This document shows positions 11,525 to 23,971 of a stretch of 64,000 nucleotides of DNA, one piece after another (position 1 is the first letter of the stretch; each line of letters starts with the position of its first letter). The stretch lies in assembly GCA_010015655.1 (NCBI GenBank), contig ML976660.1, positions 939,015-1,003,014 of the forward strand, in the 5' to 3' direction. Below the pieces are notes generated by a model, which did no database searches, was not told where the DNA came from, and was given only the letters and a program-made list of their open reading frames with translations. A program made the position numbers and the translations under genes. This DNA comes from Bimuria novae-zelandiae CBS 107.79 (taxonomy: Eukaryota; Ascomycota; Dothideomycetes; Pleosporales; Didymosphaeriaceae).

Positions 11525-14500
11525 ATGCATGCAATCGCCCCAGTCCAGCGCGGCCACAATCTCCTTTCCAATGCGCTTCGAGGCCGTAGCCGGGCCGTCT
11601 CAGAGGTGCTGCCCCCGCCAGCCGAGCGCCAGCCGGAGAAGCCGCAACTGCCGAAGGCCGCCAGCTACACCTACTTCCCTCGGGTGAAGGACCTGGATGA
11701 TCCGCAGCTGTTGGAACTGAAGGGGACCATCTCCGAAGACGAACTGAACACGGGCATCAGTCCAGATGAGTCGTACTCGTCCTCGGAGGGCTCGAGCCCA
11801 GACGAGGAGGGGCCACGCGGCGAACGGACGCCAGAAATGCCGCAGCTTAGGCCCAGCAACTCGCGCCGGTCGTCGAGATTCCTGCCATTCTCCAGCAAGA
11901 GCCGCGAACCCTCCAAAGAGCGCAAGCCCGAGCGCACCCGGAGCAACAGCATCAAGCGATCCGAGAGCTCAAATGCGGTATCGCCAGTGCGCTCACTGAC
12001 GAAGCTGCGAAGGAAGAGCTTTGTGGCGCCAAGGTCGTCTTCCCCTACCAAGGACACAGGCAACACTGGAAAGGAGAGCGAGCCACGCAAGAATTCGTTG
12101 AGTGTCGAGGCCAACAAGCGGAAGGGGCTGACAGTAAATGCCAGCATTCCTGAAGAGTCCAGATCAGACAAGGATGCAGGTGAAACACCGCGCAAGAGTC
12201 GCGTCCTCACCAAGAAGACGAACCGCCTTAGCGGCTTCTTCTCTGCCTCGTCCACGGATCCCGTTCAGCCGCACGCACCTGAAAACGAACCGCCTGTTCC
12301 TCCACTTCCCAAATCCTTCTCTACAGACAAGCTACCTTCCTATGTGCGGTCTCCGACAAGTCCGACACACATTCCTCCTCTACCGCACATCATCTCTCCG
12401 GAAAAGTTCAAGGGTCCCAAGACGGAGCCACGCAAAAAGGATGAGCTCTGGACGGCGTTCCGGACGCTCGAGGGGGACCTTCGCAAGTAAGGCATTGCGT
12501 CCTACGTCTTCGCCACGCTAATCATCCTTCCAGATTTCAGCACAAGTCAATTGCTTTCAAGGCTAATGTTGTGCGCACGGCACTATTACCTTTTCTTCGC
12601 GCCTATGCCACGCATCCCTCGAACACCAGGTTGCGACCTGAAGACTTAGATCGGCGTGCCAATATCTTGAATGGGTGGTGGACAGGCCTTTTGGAACTTC
12701 TTTCAGGACGCAACAACCAGTCCGTCTCTGGCACCGATCGACCTGCCATTCTGGAGGGAATCGCTGGACTTATGGAACGACCAGAATGGAGACTACCACC
12801 GTCGCCATTCTGTGCTCTTGCTGATCGGGTCGAAACCGCGTCTACGACCACTGCCAAATCCGCTGGATCCGCTTCATCCTCAACCTCCGACTTCCTCACT
12901 GAGTCAGTCCACCACAATGTCCGCAACATCTTCACGCAAAATCTCCTTTCGCAAATGAGTTTTGTGATTGAGAAAATGGCTCTTAGAAACGCAGCTGCTA
13001 GCCTGGTAACGTTTTGTGGAAAGACGTGCGCTTACGCGTTCTGTTTCTGTACGGGGGTCGCCGAAATCATGGTACGTCTGTGGACTCCGGCTTACGACAC
13101 GATGAGGCGTGTTTTGGAGGAATCAGGTGTTACCAAACTGGACCGGCTTGACGATGTATCGGAACATATCATATTCGCTTTTCCGCCAACCCTTCACTCG
13201 CTAAAATTCAAGTCTCTGACCACTTTGGCACGCTCGTTGCGCCGTTCAGCAGTCATGCCGCTTGGTACTGCCAGTTTAGACTGGTACGGTGCTTGGGTCA
13301 AGCGTTGGTCAGGTGCAGAGAGTGACCTGTTTTACGTCTTTGTTAAACACTACCACATACTCATTTCCGAATTCCTCCCGCCGGCTCCGACCAGTGTGCA
13401 GCGCATCTGTGCCCCGGGGATGATAATGGTGCATAGCCAAATTTTGGTAAACATGGACGCGACGATCAACCGCCATGCTGCTCCGCAGCAACCCGAGGAG
13501 ACTACCAGCAGTACATCTTCGATAACTTTTGATGATGTACTAGCGGACCCTGACGCATCGGCATCCGCTGTACCTATACCTCCTGTGAACGCCACTCGTC
13601 AAATGGCGGAAAATCGGCTGATTATGTTACTCCGCGACTTTTTGTCCGAACGAAATTCCCACATTGCTTCCGCCAGGCAATTCTTTGCGGAAAGTTTCAG
13701 TTGCTTATTGAAGGCAGCCGCTCGAAAAGTCTCTGTCTACGACAGTAACGCTTGTTATACTCTTTGTGACTTCTTGGAAGAAGCTTTCATAATCCTGGCT
13801 CGCTATGAACACATTCTGGAAAAACCCCACTCAGTCCTGGATTGGCCATTCTGGATGTCTGTTTGCAAGCTGATGACTTCAAGTCACAACACTGCAACAG
13901 AGATCAAGCTCTTCGCCTTCCTATACAGTACCTGGTCAGTGATCGTTTCGGACGAACATCGCAAAGAAAGCCTGTGCCTGGATTTCCTATTGGAACCGGA
14001 ATTTTTCGAGAGCAGATTCAACCACTGGTGTCCAATGGTTCGTGCCTATTTCATGCGTATACTGTGTTGGAGGGTCGCTCGTTTTGACGGAGGAGATTCG
14101 ACGAGCGAGATGTATGTGCTCTCCAAAAACTACACGGATCTCGCTAATGATATCGATAGCAACATTATGAAAGCTCTCAGCGACCGTCTACGTTCAGTGT
14201 GGTCTCATTATCTTTGGCTCCGCGAACAAGCAGAGCACAAGCGGGCTCTTCCACCATCGACGCAGGCCTGCAATCCGGCGCCTGGCAGGCGTTTTCTCAT
14301 CATACGTAATGATAACCCTATTGTCACCAACACTCAGCCATTTCTCTCTTTTGATGGCGTAGTGCAGTCGCCAACGTCTGGACGGTTTTCAGATCCCTTG
14401 AAAGCCCCGCCGGAGCGGCCGCTGTCATCCGCTTCAGTCGACTCTCAAGATTTTCCGGACGAGAGTGCAACAAAAGGGCGGTGGAACATTCTCCGTAGTT

Positions 14501-15003
14501 TCATGGGTGCTGCACCGAAACAGGCTGCAAAATCGAAGGGAAGCGATGTGCCTAAAAAAGACAAGGTGAATGCGAAACCGAACGGTGCCGCTGCGTCCAA
14601 CGAGACAGGCGAGCCAACGTCCAACACCAAGTCCGTGACTAGCACCACCCCGGCTCATCCACCGCCAACACATCGTAGTTACAGTTTTCGGTTCTCTCTG
14701 GAATGGGTAGACAAACGGTTTGGCACCTATCAAAACATGCGCCTCAGTCCACCACGCCTGCCGTTACCAGCACAGGTGCTCCTTCAGGAAAAAGGGATCA
14801 ACATCAATGTCGTCCTCGCTTCACAGCCCACTGGTCCCGCAGCAACCTCTAGTCGTTATGCCGGTCGCGCGCTCGCTGAATGGACATTTGTTTCGCACGA
14901 ATGCCAGAATTTTTTCGACCGTCGGAAGAACGAAGGCGTCCCTGCGAACAAGCAAGTCGAAACACCCACACTCGCTGTAGAAGCATTCAGACGCCCCGGA
15001 TGA
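11525..15003 (+). CDS. DUF1765 / UPF0592-family protein
   Basis: The gene has two exons, 11525-12486 and 12534-15003, encoding 1143 aa. The 47-nt intron (GTAAGG...CCAG) joins AA|A in frame (LRK then FQHKS). The first ~300 residues are low-complexity and Ser/Arg/Pro-rich (many RRSS, SRSP-like patches), so probably disordered and phosphorylated. From there a large alpha-helical region runs to about residue 900 and includes WTAFRTLEGDLRK, AFKANVVRTALLPFLRAYA and, near the end, EWVDKRFGTYQNMRL. This layout and these blocks match what I remember of the fungal DUF1765/UPF0592 family (such as S. pombe SPAC7D4.03c). No biochemical function is established for the family that I know of. The assignment is by recall, not by search. 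Confidence 0.8.
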
Positions 15004-17074
15004 TCAGTTGCTTTTGCCGCCTGCTTGCACTTTTGTTGCTGCTTTTGAGCGCCTCCTTTCTTCATGTACAGGCATTAAGACAGTACTTGGCCCCTGTACA
15101 TATTTGTCTTCGAAATTTCAAGAGGTCTAATATCATTGTACAGTTACGGTTTTCTTCTATCAATTTGTATTGCATACGAGGCTCACACGTGTACTGGATG
15201 ATGAGCTCCCATGGCGTTTTTGTTTAATCTTTCTTGCGACGCAAATTTGCATGGTGCCGCCAGTAACGTTCCGTTCCGTACACAGGTCTTGTTGGGCTTT
15301 GGGAAGGTCATTTGGGGAATTGTTAAGACTCTTAGAGACGAAGGTATCGGCGAAATAGGTCTCGGCACACAAAAGTTGATGTATAAATTTTAGGAAATCA
15401 TGGGACATAAGCCCAACGATGGCTCTTATTCCAACACGCATGGTATGCCGTTTCTGTGTTCTGCCGGATGTGTGCCATGAAGATTGGTGCTTCGGGTTGG
15501 ACTGTCGTACCAATCGAGGGACTGCCCTCCGCGCTTGCCGACCACACCTTCAAACTACAGAGCTGTAGTGTCATGCATTGAACTCATCCTAGTAACTATG
15601 TTCTGGATTCCCCAGCCTGATGTCAGGGTGCTACTGTTCCAAAGCCAGCTCTAAGCTTGGTTCGCTACGACGCATGCCGGGCGCAGAGCTGCACTCAGAC
15701 CTTCACACGTCGCTTCGTATGATAGCCGCCCCACCCCGAGAACCGCCTGGCAAGATACTCAAAACATCGACGTTCTCAAGTAGCCAGGAGCATTTTGAAG
15801 GGAAAGGGAAGATGTACGCTGAAACGAGACGACGATCCTATGCATGAAAGAGCTGCACGCTTTGCTCGTTCGGGAATATATCCGAGAGCGCTGCGGGTAA
15901 TTTTTTGTTCAGAATCGCGGTTTGTTGCCATACATTCTGAACGTCGGGTACATATAGAACTCAGCAAGAAGAGACTTATATTGCAGGCAAAGCTCATCGA
16001 TTCCCTACAGTTACGAAGTACTAGGCGAATATCTTTCGAAGATAAGTGGGCGAATCTCCCCACGACAGAATGAGTCCTCCAGCCTTCGACGTTCGCTCAC
16101 GCACTACTCTTAGCGACAAAAGCGTACCCGAATACACTGGACCTCTCGCTATGTTGTAGCTTCCCTTTCCTTCCATGGATCTTGGTTGGTCATAACATAC
16201 AGTCTTCCACTGCCAATTGTCGCAACTCCACTACCGTTATCCTACGCAGTCTGTTATAAGCCTAAGTTGATACGGAACGTACTGCAAGAAGAGTAACGGT
16301 TTTATCAAACGAATGCCGATCAAAATTGGCACAACACGAGGATAAAGATAACAGGACAGGGCAAAGCGCGACGCCAGATTTGTACATCGACGTTCATTGT
16401 ACCGCAAGAGCTGCGGTCCTGGGTTACGAGACAGAACCTCGGAACCTGTGAACGACGATGTATTCCGTTTCTTCCTCGACATCGTAGAATCTATTGCGTT
16501 AGGGCGAGGGTTCTGGAGCATTCCTCCTCTTCACTACGGCGATTAAGTACTGCTGGCCAATGGAACAATCTCTTTCCCTAGCGCCATCAGGCATCAACAT
16601 CTCGTTAACGGGTTTCGTCACTTTACCTGGTCACTGATGCAACTAATGCTCTTTGCGAGTATGCGTCATGAATCGCGTTACCCTGAGCCATGGAAGGCAC
16701 TGCCTAAGGGTGCGCTTGAGAGGAACTATACGATGTAACCACGGGATTCGGTTCGGGCTGTGACCACTCCAGTCTGCCAGCATAGTTCTCTGGTTTCGCA
16801 CTTCGTAGTCGGTGTTGACCAGGATAGTCTGGGTCACATTCACGGAGGTGTATTATGCAGTAGTCACATCTGAAGCGTATGGACAGTATACACGCGCAAA
16901 GACTACCATGTAAAACCTGGAGACCTACATAGGTTACGACTTATGTGGCTAAGAGCAATTTCAGTCCCTCGGGAGGTATATTATTTCACGGAGCCGGCTT
17001 ATCTCATGTTCTTTGCTCCGTCGATGCAGAGGCCATCAGTCGGCCCGCTAAACCCAAGACGAGGGTCAGGGTTA
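15004..17074. other. Two-kilobase intergenic region, no gene recognised
   Basis: Composition is host-like. Only short frames occur on either strand (up to about 117 codons), and none has a domain, a signal peptide or convincing splice extensions. The first few hundred bases are presumably the 3' UTR of the upstream gene. I see no RNA gene here. Confidence 0.5.
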
Positions 17075-17564
17075 CCGTGTCCGTGCGCGTGATGCGCGGC
17101 TTTTTACTAGTAAATTCTAAGAAAATTACTAACTTTAAAGTCTTTTAACTTTACTAAGCTATAGTTATCTTATATAAAAAGCTCTTTTTTAATAGAGAAA
17201 AATTAGCGTATTTTTAATATTCTAAATATCTTAAGAATTACAGTAGCTATAGCTTAGTAATATAGAGCATAAGTTCTATGTAAAGCTAATAGTATATAAA
17301 AAAGTTTAAAAAGTTTATTATAAAGTAATTATAGAGTTATTAAAGTTTAAAAAAATAGCTTTTTACTAGTAAAAGTGTATACCTTTCTAATTTTTAATTT
17401 ATACTTCTTTTAGCATATATAATAATTTTTTTTTCTAAATCTTTAAAATAAATACTTTTCTATTATAAATTTAAGAGATATTAAAAATTATTACATAGAT
17501 TTAAAGTTAGTAATTTTCTTAAAATTTACTAGTAAAAAGCCGCGCATCACGCGCACGGACAGGG
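17075..17564. mobile_element. Non-autonomous TIR element (MITE-like), TA target site
   Basis: A 490-bp element has terminal inverted repeats of about 65 bp (17075-17139 and 17500-17564) that differ at only two positions I could find. It is flanked on both sides by the dinucleotide TA (17073-17074 and 17565-17566), the target duplication of Tc1/mariner-type elements. The outer ~25 bp are GC-rich (CCGTGTCCGTGCGCGTGATG). The interior is extremely AT-rich with no ORF. Its ends differ from the pogo element at 44734-47001, so it belongs to another family. Confidence 0.8.
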
Positions 17565-17776
17565 TATGCCGCTCATGCGAGGCAAAACTAGGCGGGGCTA
17601 CTACCGTAATAAGCATGGGCCACACAACGTTCCCTCGATCCCTCGCAGACAGACGCCGAGCGCCCACCATATTTGGACGAAAGACTTATTTAGCGCATTA
17701 TGGGCCGCATGATGAAACTGTTTCCCCTACTTCCTACCATATGTCTGTGACATTTGAGTGCCATTCTCTGCTGGCA

Positions 17777-19655
17777 ATGGACGAACACCAGCTGCGTCAG
17801 CTCGAACGTCAGCACAAGTTGCGCGTGAAAACTGGTTGCGAGACTTGCAGGTAAGTATGTTCTACACGTTTCCAGCTCAATGGATGGTGACCTGTTCTTT
17901 AGGGCTCGTCGAGTCAAATGTGATGAGACGAAGCCGGAATGTCTGCGTTGCACCAAAACTGGTCGCAAATGCGAAGGGTACAAGCACGTCAATACTGCAC
18001 GCCACGTTTCCCCTTCAACCGCTGCTTCGTACAGAAACTCAGCATTCCTAGTCGTACCGCAGAAACCTACTTCGCCTAGCATACCCAAGCCTCCTACGCG
18101 AAGTCTGTCACCGGATGCAATGGAGAACCGTTCCTTCTATTTTTTCCAGACCCACACCCTCCCGAAGTGGACAGAATTCTTTGATTCAGACCTTTGGAGC
18201 CAGAAGATCATGCAACTCAGCCATACTGAGCCCGCAATAAAACACGGAATCCTGGCCCTAAGCACCATGCACGAGCGCTTCGAGAATACCTCGCCTGTCT
18301 TCACTAGTACATCAAATGACTTCGCATTCGTACAATACTCGCGAGCGGTGAAACATTCGAACGACCTACTCAGGGCTCACAGCCAGGGCAGAGTCGATGT
18401 TGAGAAAGTTCTAATAGCATGTATTATATTTACGTGCTACGAAAACTTAGCAGGCAACTATAGAGCCGCAAATATGCACTTGCGGAACGGGCTACGCATA
18501 CTCAATCAACACAAGCGAGGGGTCGCGCCAGAAGCACCGACTGAATCACAAGGATCGATCGGCGACGTTCTTTATCGGTTCGATTTACAAGCAATGACAT
18601 TCTCCGACAACACTTCACCGTACGAGTATGGGTTCGATAATCCTCCAGATGTACCGCAAATACCGGCTATTTACACAACGAACTCTGATGCAAGGAACGA
18701 TCTTGTAGCATTGATGAGATGCATGATGTGGGTCTCTGGCATAGCCAACATCAACCTCAATGCAACGGACAATCCTATCTGGCTGCGAATATACATGCAG
18801 GTAGTAACTTTATTCGATCCGTGGGAACGTGCATTCGACCTATATCAACGGAGCATGCCTCCACACGAGCAGGGTGACCCTAAAATCTACGCTGGCAACA
18901 CCTTGCTGAAGATGTCTCTTATAATGACCCGCATTATCATAGCTGCAGGCGCTGGCTCACGGACGGAGATGGCCTGGGATACTTTCAAAGATTCTTTCAA
19001 GACGATTGTAGATCTGGCAGAAACGTTGCCTGTTCTCACAGCACATTTACCACCCGTCTCGCCTGAAGCATCGACACCGCCATCTGGTAATTCCACGCCA
19101 CAGCCGCCATCGTCGAGACACCGATCGATCGCTCCGAACCCTGCTACACCCTCTGTTCCTTCGCCTACGGGTTCCGCCAGTACTACGGTCTTCTCTCCTA
19201 ATACCTCACCAACGGCACCACTCGCTACAAGCCCGTCCGACACGGCTTCATACCCAGTATCCAAGCGGAAACCTGCATCGTTCTCGCCGTCATTCGAACT
19301 GTCCCCCATTGTTCCCCTTTTCGTCACGGCATGCCGTTGCCGCGACCCTGTTCTTCGCCGGCGCGCCATCACAATCTTGATGAACTGTCGACGACGTGAA
19401 GGCGTTTGGGATTCGGTCGGGGCAGCAATGGTCGCGCTACAATGCATCAAGCTAGAAGAAGGCATGGATCCAGGTATAGAGCTGGGTGCCGACCACTGGC
19501 TTCCCATTACGACTAAATGCAGAGATAGCAGCAGCGTCGAGGAGAGGAAGCGAGTGCAAGACGTCTTCGTGAGCGTCAACATGGCTGATCGCCAGATCGG
19601 AGTCAACTACCTGATGCGCAGTGGAGATGCATTCGATCGGTATGTCAAGTTCTGA
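17777..19655 (+). CDS. Zn2Cys6 fungal transcription factor
   Basis: The gene has two exons, 17777-17850 and 17903-19655, encoding 608 aa. The 52-nt intron (GTAAGT...TTTAG) splits the zinc cluster after its second cysteine. The cluster follows C-x2-C-x6-C-x6-C-x2-C-x6-C with cysteines at 21, 24, 31, 38, 41 and 48, and GRKCEGY follows it. The rest resembles the Fungal_trans_2 type of regulatory region (TMHERFENTSPVF; FVQYSRAVKHSNDLL; IACIIFTCYENLAGN). A Pro/Ser/Thr-rich linker lies at about 390-460. The frame is open upstream to 17615, but MDEHQLRQLERQHKLRVKTGC is a typical N-terminus for the class. It is a nuclear DNA-binding regulator with unknown targets. It lies 745 bp upstream of a pectin-acting esterase gene on the same strand. 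Confidence 0.9.
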
Positions 19656-20400
19656 CACGTCCTTACGCATCCTCCTGCATATCCTCGGGTGTTTCAGCCA
19701 CACGCACGTACTATTGGAAGTCTATGTCAGTTCATTTTTGAATTGCATAGCGCATCGGGCCCGAACAACCTATTGGCTTTAGGCGGTACTTCTCTGTAGG
19801 GTAATTCACCTTGCTGTATGGCTACACTAAATGTATCCTGCATCATACCCACACAGAGTCCAACCCCGATCCTGGTCGGGATCTGCACAATTGCACGTGG
19901 TCTTCATGCACCCAATGGCCCGTACCAAGCTCCCAAGTGGCCGTTCTGCACCCGACTATCGGTTTCACACCTGCACGGTCGATCCGCTTCACTGCACCGC
20001 ACCGACGCAGCGTTCTATACGTGTCAACATCACCATCATGTCGTCACAATAGCCTTCAGACGGGGTTTAGATGTTTTGTTTGGCGTAAAGAGTTTGAGTG
20101 CTGCAGCTCGGCTCGCATTCCCCCGAACATCTGGAGCCGGATATATTAACCTTGTCTCGGTATGTACAGACAACAAGTCGTAGCGGGGCACAAAAGCTTG
20201 ACTCCAATATAAACGGAATTTCTATGTTCATGATGCACGTTTCTGGAAATATTATTTGGACGGTTGAACTTCAGACGGACGCTGTAGAGCTTATTTTTTT
20301 GGGTAAAATGCCGGTGAAGATATAGGTAGGAGCATGTCATCGTGTCATCCTTACTCTTTGAGAAGACAGCGCCTTCATTTCAACTGAAAAAGAAGGAAAC
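19656..20400. other. Intergenic region between the transcription factor and the esterase
   Basis: No convincing ORF is present. Overlapping frames at 19811-20183 on the plus strand look like chance. The right half would hold the esterase promoter; I cannot pick out a clear TATA element. Confidence 0.5.
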
Positions 20401-21241
20401 ATGTCATCTATATCCGCGCTCTTCGTTCTGCTCAGCTATATCGCTCTTGTGACCAGCGCCCCAAATGGCAAACGCGCCCAAACCGTCTACCTAGCTGGTG
20501 ACTCCACGATGGCACAGTCGAGCAGCAACATCCAAGGTACATTCCCATTCCCAGTTCCTAGTTCCCACTCTCACTCTCTACCTAGGCTGGGGCGTCTATC
20601 TCCCCTACTCGCTTAGCATCCCCGTTGTCAACAAAGCCATCGGTGGCCGCAGCGCCCGCTCCTTCACCGTCGAGGGCCGCTTCGACGAGATCACCCAGCT
20701 TGTCAAACCCAACGACATTGTCATCATTGAATTCGGCCACAATGACGGCGGCAGTCTCAGCCCCACCGACAACGGCCGCACGCCGTGCCCCGGCGCCGCA
20801 AACGAAACCTGCACCTCCACGTACAACGGCCAGACCGTCACCGTGCTCACGTACCCCGCATACCTAGTTAATGCAGGCAGAGCGCTCGTGTCCAAAGGCG
20901 CAAAAGTCATCATCTCGTCGCCTACGCCGAACAATATCTGCGAGTCCGGCACGTGCTCGTATACCCCGAGCAGGTTCACTACGTACAGCAAAGATGCGGC
21001 CGCCAAAATTGGGAATAGTGCTATGTTCGTGGATCATGGGCTGTACACAGCGAATATTTGGAAGAGCATGGGGAAAGCGAAAGTCGATGTATTGTTTCCG
21101 AATGACCATACGCATACGAGCCCAGCGGGAGCGGATATAGTAAACAAGGCGTTTGTGAAGGCGGTGCTTTGTGGTGGAGGAGGACTTCTGAACGGGTTTG
21201 TGAAGAATAGTACGAGTGGGGTGGAGGGGAGCTGTGTTTGA
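20401..21241 (+). CDS. Secreted rhamnogalacturonan acetylesterase (SGNH, CE12-type)
   Basis: The gene has two exons, 20401-20536 and 20586-21241, encoding 263 aa. The 49-nt intron (GTACAT...CTAG) joins G|GC in frame (NIQ-GWGVYLPY). Residues 1-20 are a signal peptide ending near TSAP, followed by a KR pair at 24-25 that could be a Kex2 site. SGNH blocks are clear: AGDSTM with Ser35 as nucleophile, a Gly block (GGRSARSF), FGHND with the block III Asn, and PNDHTHTSPAG with the Asp and His of the triad. The enzyme class removes acetyl groups from rhamnogalacturonan in pectin outside the cell. A Zn2Cys6 factor lies just upstream. Confidence 0.92.
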
Positions 21242-22852
21242 ATGTGTTGGGTGGGCGTGCTCGGTCGTGGTGCTGTCTACCTAGGTATGGTGTTCAGCCT
21301 AGCACCTTCGCGAACTTCTTTGAAACCGCGCCATCTGTGGTGTCGTAGGTAGCAAGGTGAGGTGCTCAGACCCGGTCCATGCATTGCGCAAATGCATACC
21401 ATAGGTACATAGAAGATACAGCACTGCAAGTATGCACGAATACCTAGGTATTGTCCTTTCATTTGGATCCCATGACCCGCTAGGCTCCTACTACCCGCCT
21501 CGGAGAAGACCGAGCCTCAAAACACGCAACATGCAGTTGTCAACAGGAATAAACCCTACCTCATCGCTACACCGCAGACCCACGCCCACCCTCAGCTAGG
21601 GAACCAGCCCGACCCAATCCCATCCCACCTGCACCGATCTCCGTGTACAACCCCCTTATTTCCAGTTTTCCAAATAATTCTCCAAAACGGCGGTAGAGTG
21701 CGAGGTTTTGACCCACGCGAGACCCGCCGGCAACGGCATGGGCAGGCACGTTACCAGGCGCCTTTTTTTCCGACGGTTTGTTAGCTACAGGGCCCGGAAA
21801 TGCCGCTTGCAGGTCGTGACCATCCTGAATGTATACATTGGTATGGAGGGGGGGCGGAAGGAGCTCGGGATGTTGTTGTCCAGGTGTGGTTAGCGTGCTG
21901 GTGGAGTTGCGGAGCGTGATTGTGGACTTGCGGAGGACGGCGTGGGTGCTTTGATTTGTGAGTTAGTGGACGGTAGTATTCCTAAAAGGGGGTACAGTGT
22001 AGAGAGTTTTTGTTCTCATTAACTGCATACCATTTTTAACTGTAGCGATGGGACCAGGGAATGTGGAAAGGACTGTGTGTAGGCCGCTTGCATGGGTCAC
22101 CTTTCCAAGCAGATGCCGCTTTAAAGAGATGTGATAATGGGATACATTACTTGCGCGGCAAGGCAGAAGGAGGACTCGAGCACGTTGCTCGATTAGGGAT
22201 GACTCGGTGATGTGTTTACTCAGGGGAAAGCTGTACTGTGACATCGTTGTCCATCTAGAAATCCTACCTTAGAACTTTGAAGATGTTACCGTCTACACCA
22301 ACGTTCCGATAGAGTGCTGCTCATTTGCTAAATAATGTATCTACACAGCTTTTGCCCCACAAAACCCTACTTTTCTATCGTACTAGTAAATGAAACGTAC
22401 AAGCCAAAAACGTTCGCGCAGACTGTATCATTGAATCCCTACAGTAGGTAAACGCCACATGCAGAGTTGATGTTGGGACCCCGGGGGGCACCCGCCGGAT
22501 GTTGAACCCAGAAAAAAAAACGCTGGACAACGTATGCTAGGTGACCCGACATCTTCTTCTAACTCTGGTAGCGAACACAACGACGGAAAGGTAAACGCCA
22601 GAACCACCCTGAAAATACACATGGCAGATACAGTGGAATCCCCTGTAACAGTACAACGTGCAGGTTATGTAACGCTTAAGAAGATATCAAGACAATTTTA
22701 CTCCAACTTCATATTCCTGTTAATGATGAAGCTCAACAGTAAACGCGTCACACTGAAACACTGCAATCAAAAAGTAGTTGAGGAAATGGAAAGGTATTTT
22801 ATTTTCCCCCATGCGGAACTACAAAGAACGCCGTAACAAGTGGCACGCCACA
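21242..22852. other. Intergenic region, no gene recognised
   Basis: Short frames occur on both strands with no motif. An A8-9 homopolymer occurs near 22511. Nothing can be supported as a gene, although a short unrecognised exon cannot be excluded. Confidence 0.45.
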
Positions 22853-23971
22853 TTAAAAGCTGCCGACGAAGCGGAGGATACCTCCCCAAATTCCGGAGGG
22901 GTAGGGCTCCTTGTTTTGAGGTATCTGCGAGTACGCCTGCTTCTGGCGCCTCCACTCATCCTCACCACCACCCACCAACGGGGTTATAGGCTTCTCGGCT
23001 TCCTCCCTATGGTGAAGAGAAGGCCCCAAATTCTGTGGTCTAGCAGAACCGCTTCTTACTTGCTGGGTGGGCGCCCGTTGCGCCGCCATCGCAGCAGCGC
23101 TGTACCTGCTCGCCGGCCTGGTTGCAGCCGGCAAGGTAGCCGGGGGTCGGCGCTCGTGAGCGCCGTCCAACTGCTGATTTCCAAGCGGATGCCTCCGTTC
23201 CTCGACGTGGGTCTTAAACCGTATCGTTAGGAGGCCCTGCCGCCGCACAAAGTCTACCGCTTCCTGGGTCCCGTGACCGCACGCAACAAGGCTCCGCACC
23301 ATCTTAATAACGTACCATTGGCAGTTTTGGGTAAGCAGGTGGTACGTAAAGCCTGGCTCGACCCTGGTTTGGGAAATCTTGTCCGGGAGAGCTTCCGTTG
23401 CGTGCACTCCATCCAGTTGGAAAGAGCGGTAGTCACCTAGGTGACCGAAGCGCCGGTTGGTGGCCCTGAGGTTGAAGATATCTTCGACCCCTGCCTCGCA
23501 GATAACGTTGTCGGCGCATGGGGATTTGAACTTTGATCGTTTGGTGCTTCGTCGGGTATGGCTTTCGGGAAGTATATTCGCTTCATGGGTTTGTACGTGC
23601 CCGATTAGCCCTTTGGAGGTGGAAGGATGGTCGGGAGGAAGAGGGCTCAGTGCTGGGAGAGCGGCCAGCAGACGAGGTGAACTTGGCGCCACTCTTCTTT
23701 GCCAGGGGTGGTCTTTGTGACGCTGATGCCGAAAACCATTTTGAGTTTGTTCTGCTGTTTTAACCCGGGGGCTTGTAGTTGAAGACGGTTGTATGACGTG
23801 CCCCTGGGACGGGAAGTGTAGAGTAGGTGTAGGGTAAAGGGTGCTCTTCTCCTTGAGGCTTGGAATGAGATGTGTCGTACTTGTAGTAGTTGGGTAACTG
23901 TCTTGGTGCGAAGCGGCTTTGCAGGTAATCTTCAATGTTGTATGTAGATCGGAGACTGTGAGGAACGGCAA
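22853..23971 (-). CDS. Doubtful hypothetical protein, 372 codons
   Basis: One long open frame on the minus strand stands out in a gene-poor region. I do not recognise it as a known protein. Residues 150-230 look most protein-like: GHLGDYRSFQLDGV, then FTYHLLTQNCQWYVIKMV. The 'Y-x-L-x-x-x-N-C' text resembles the Cys block of NlpC/P60-superfamily thiol hydrolases (LRAT or PPPDE type), but this is only a resemblance and I could not place a catalytic His. The first ~130 residues are Thr/Ser/Pro-rich and could be a read-through intron or UTR. A TATATATA box on the minus strand at about 23989-23997 lies only ~20 bp before the ATG, so the true start may be further inside. Confidence 0.35.
   Translation of the reverse strand: MPFLTVSDLHTTLKITCKAASHQDSYPTTTSTTHLIPSLKEKSTLYPTPTLHFPSQGHVIQPSSTTSPRVKTAEQTQNGFRHQRHKDHPWQRRVAPSSPRLLAALPALSPLPPDHPSTSKGLIGHVQTHEANILPESHTRRSTKRSKFKSPCADNVICEAGVEDIFNLRATNRRFGHLGDYRSFQLDGVHATEALPDKISQTRVEPGFTYHLLTQNCQWYVIKMVRSLVACGHGTQEAVDFVRRQGLLTIRFKTHVEERRHPLGNQQLDGAHERRPPATLPAATRPASRYSAAAMAAQRAPTQQVRSGSARPQNLGPSLHHREEAEKPITPLVGGGEDEWRRQKQAYSQIPQNKEPYPSGIWGGILRFVGSF

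Noticed and set aside
12603..12935. Minus-strand ORF inside the DUF1765-type gene
   Set aside because: It is a shadow frame of a long, well supported coding exon on the opposite strand.
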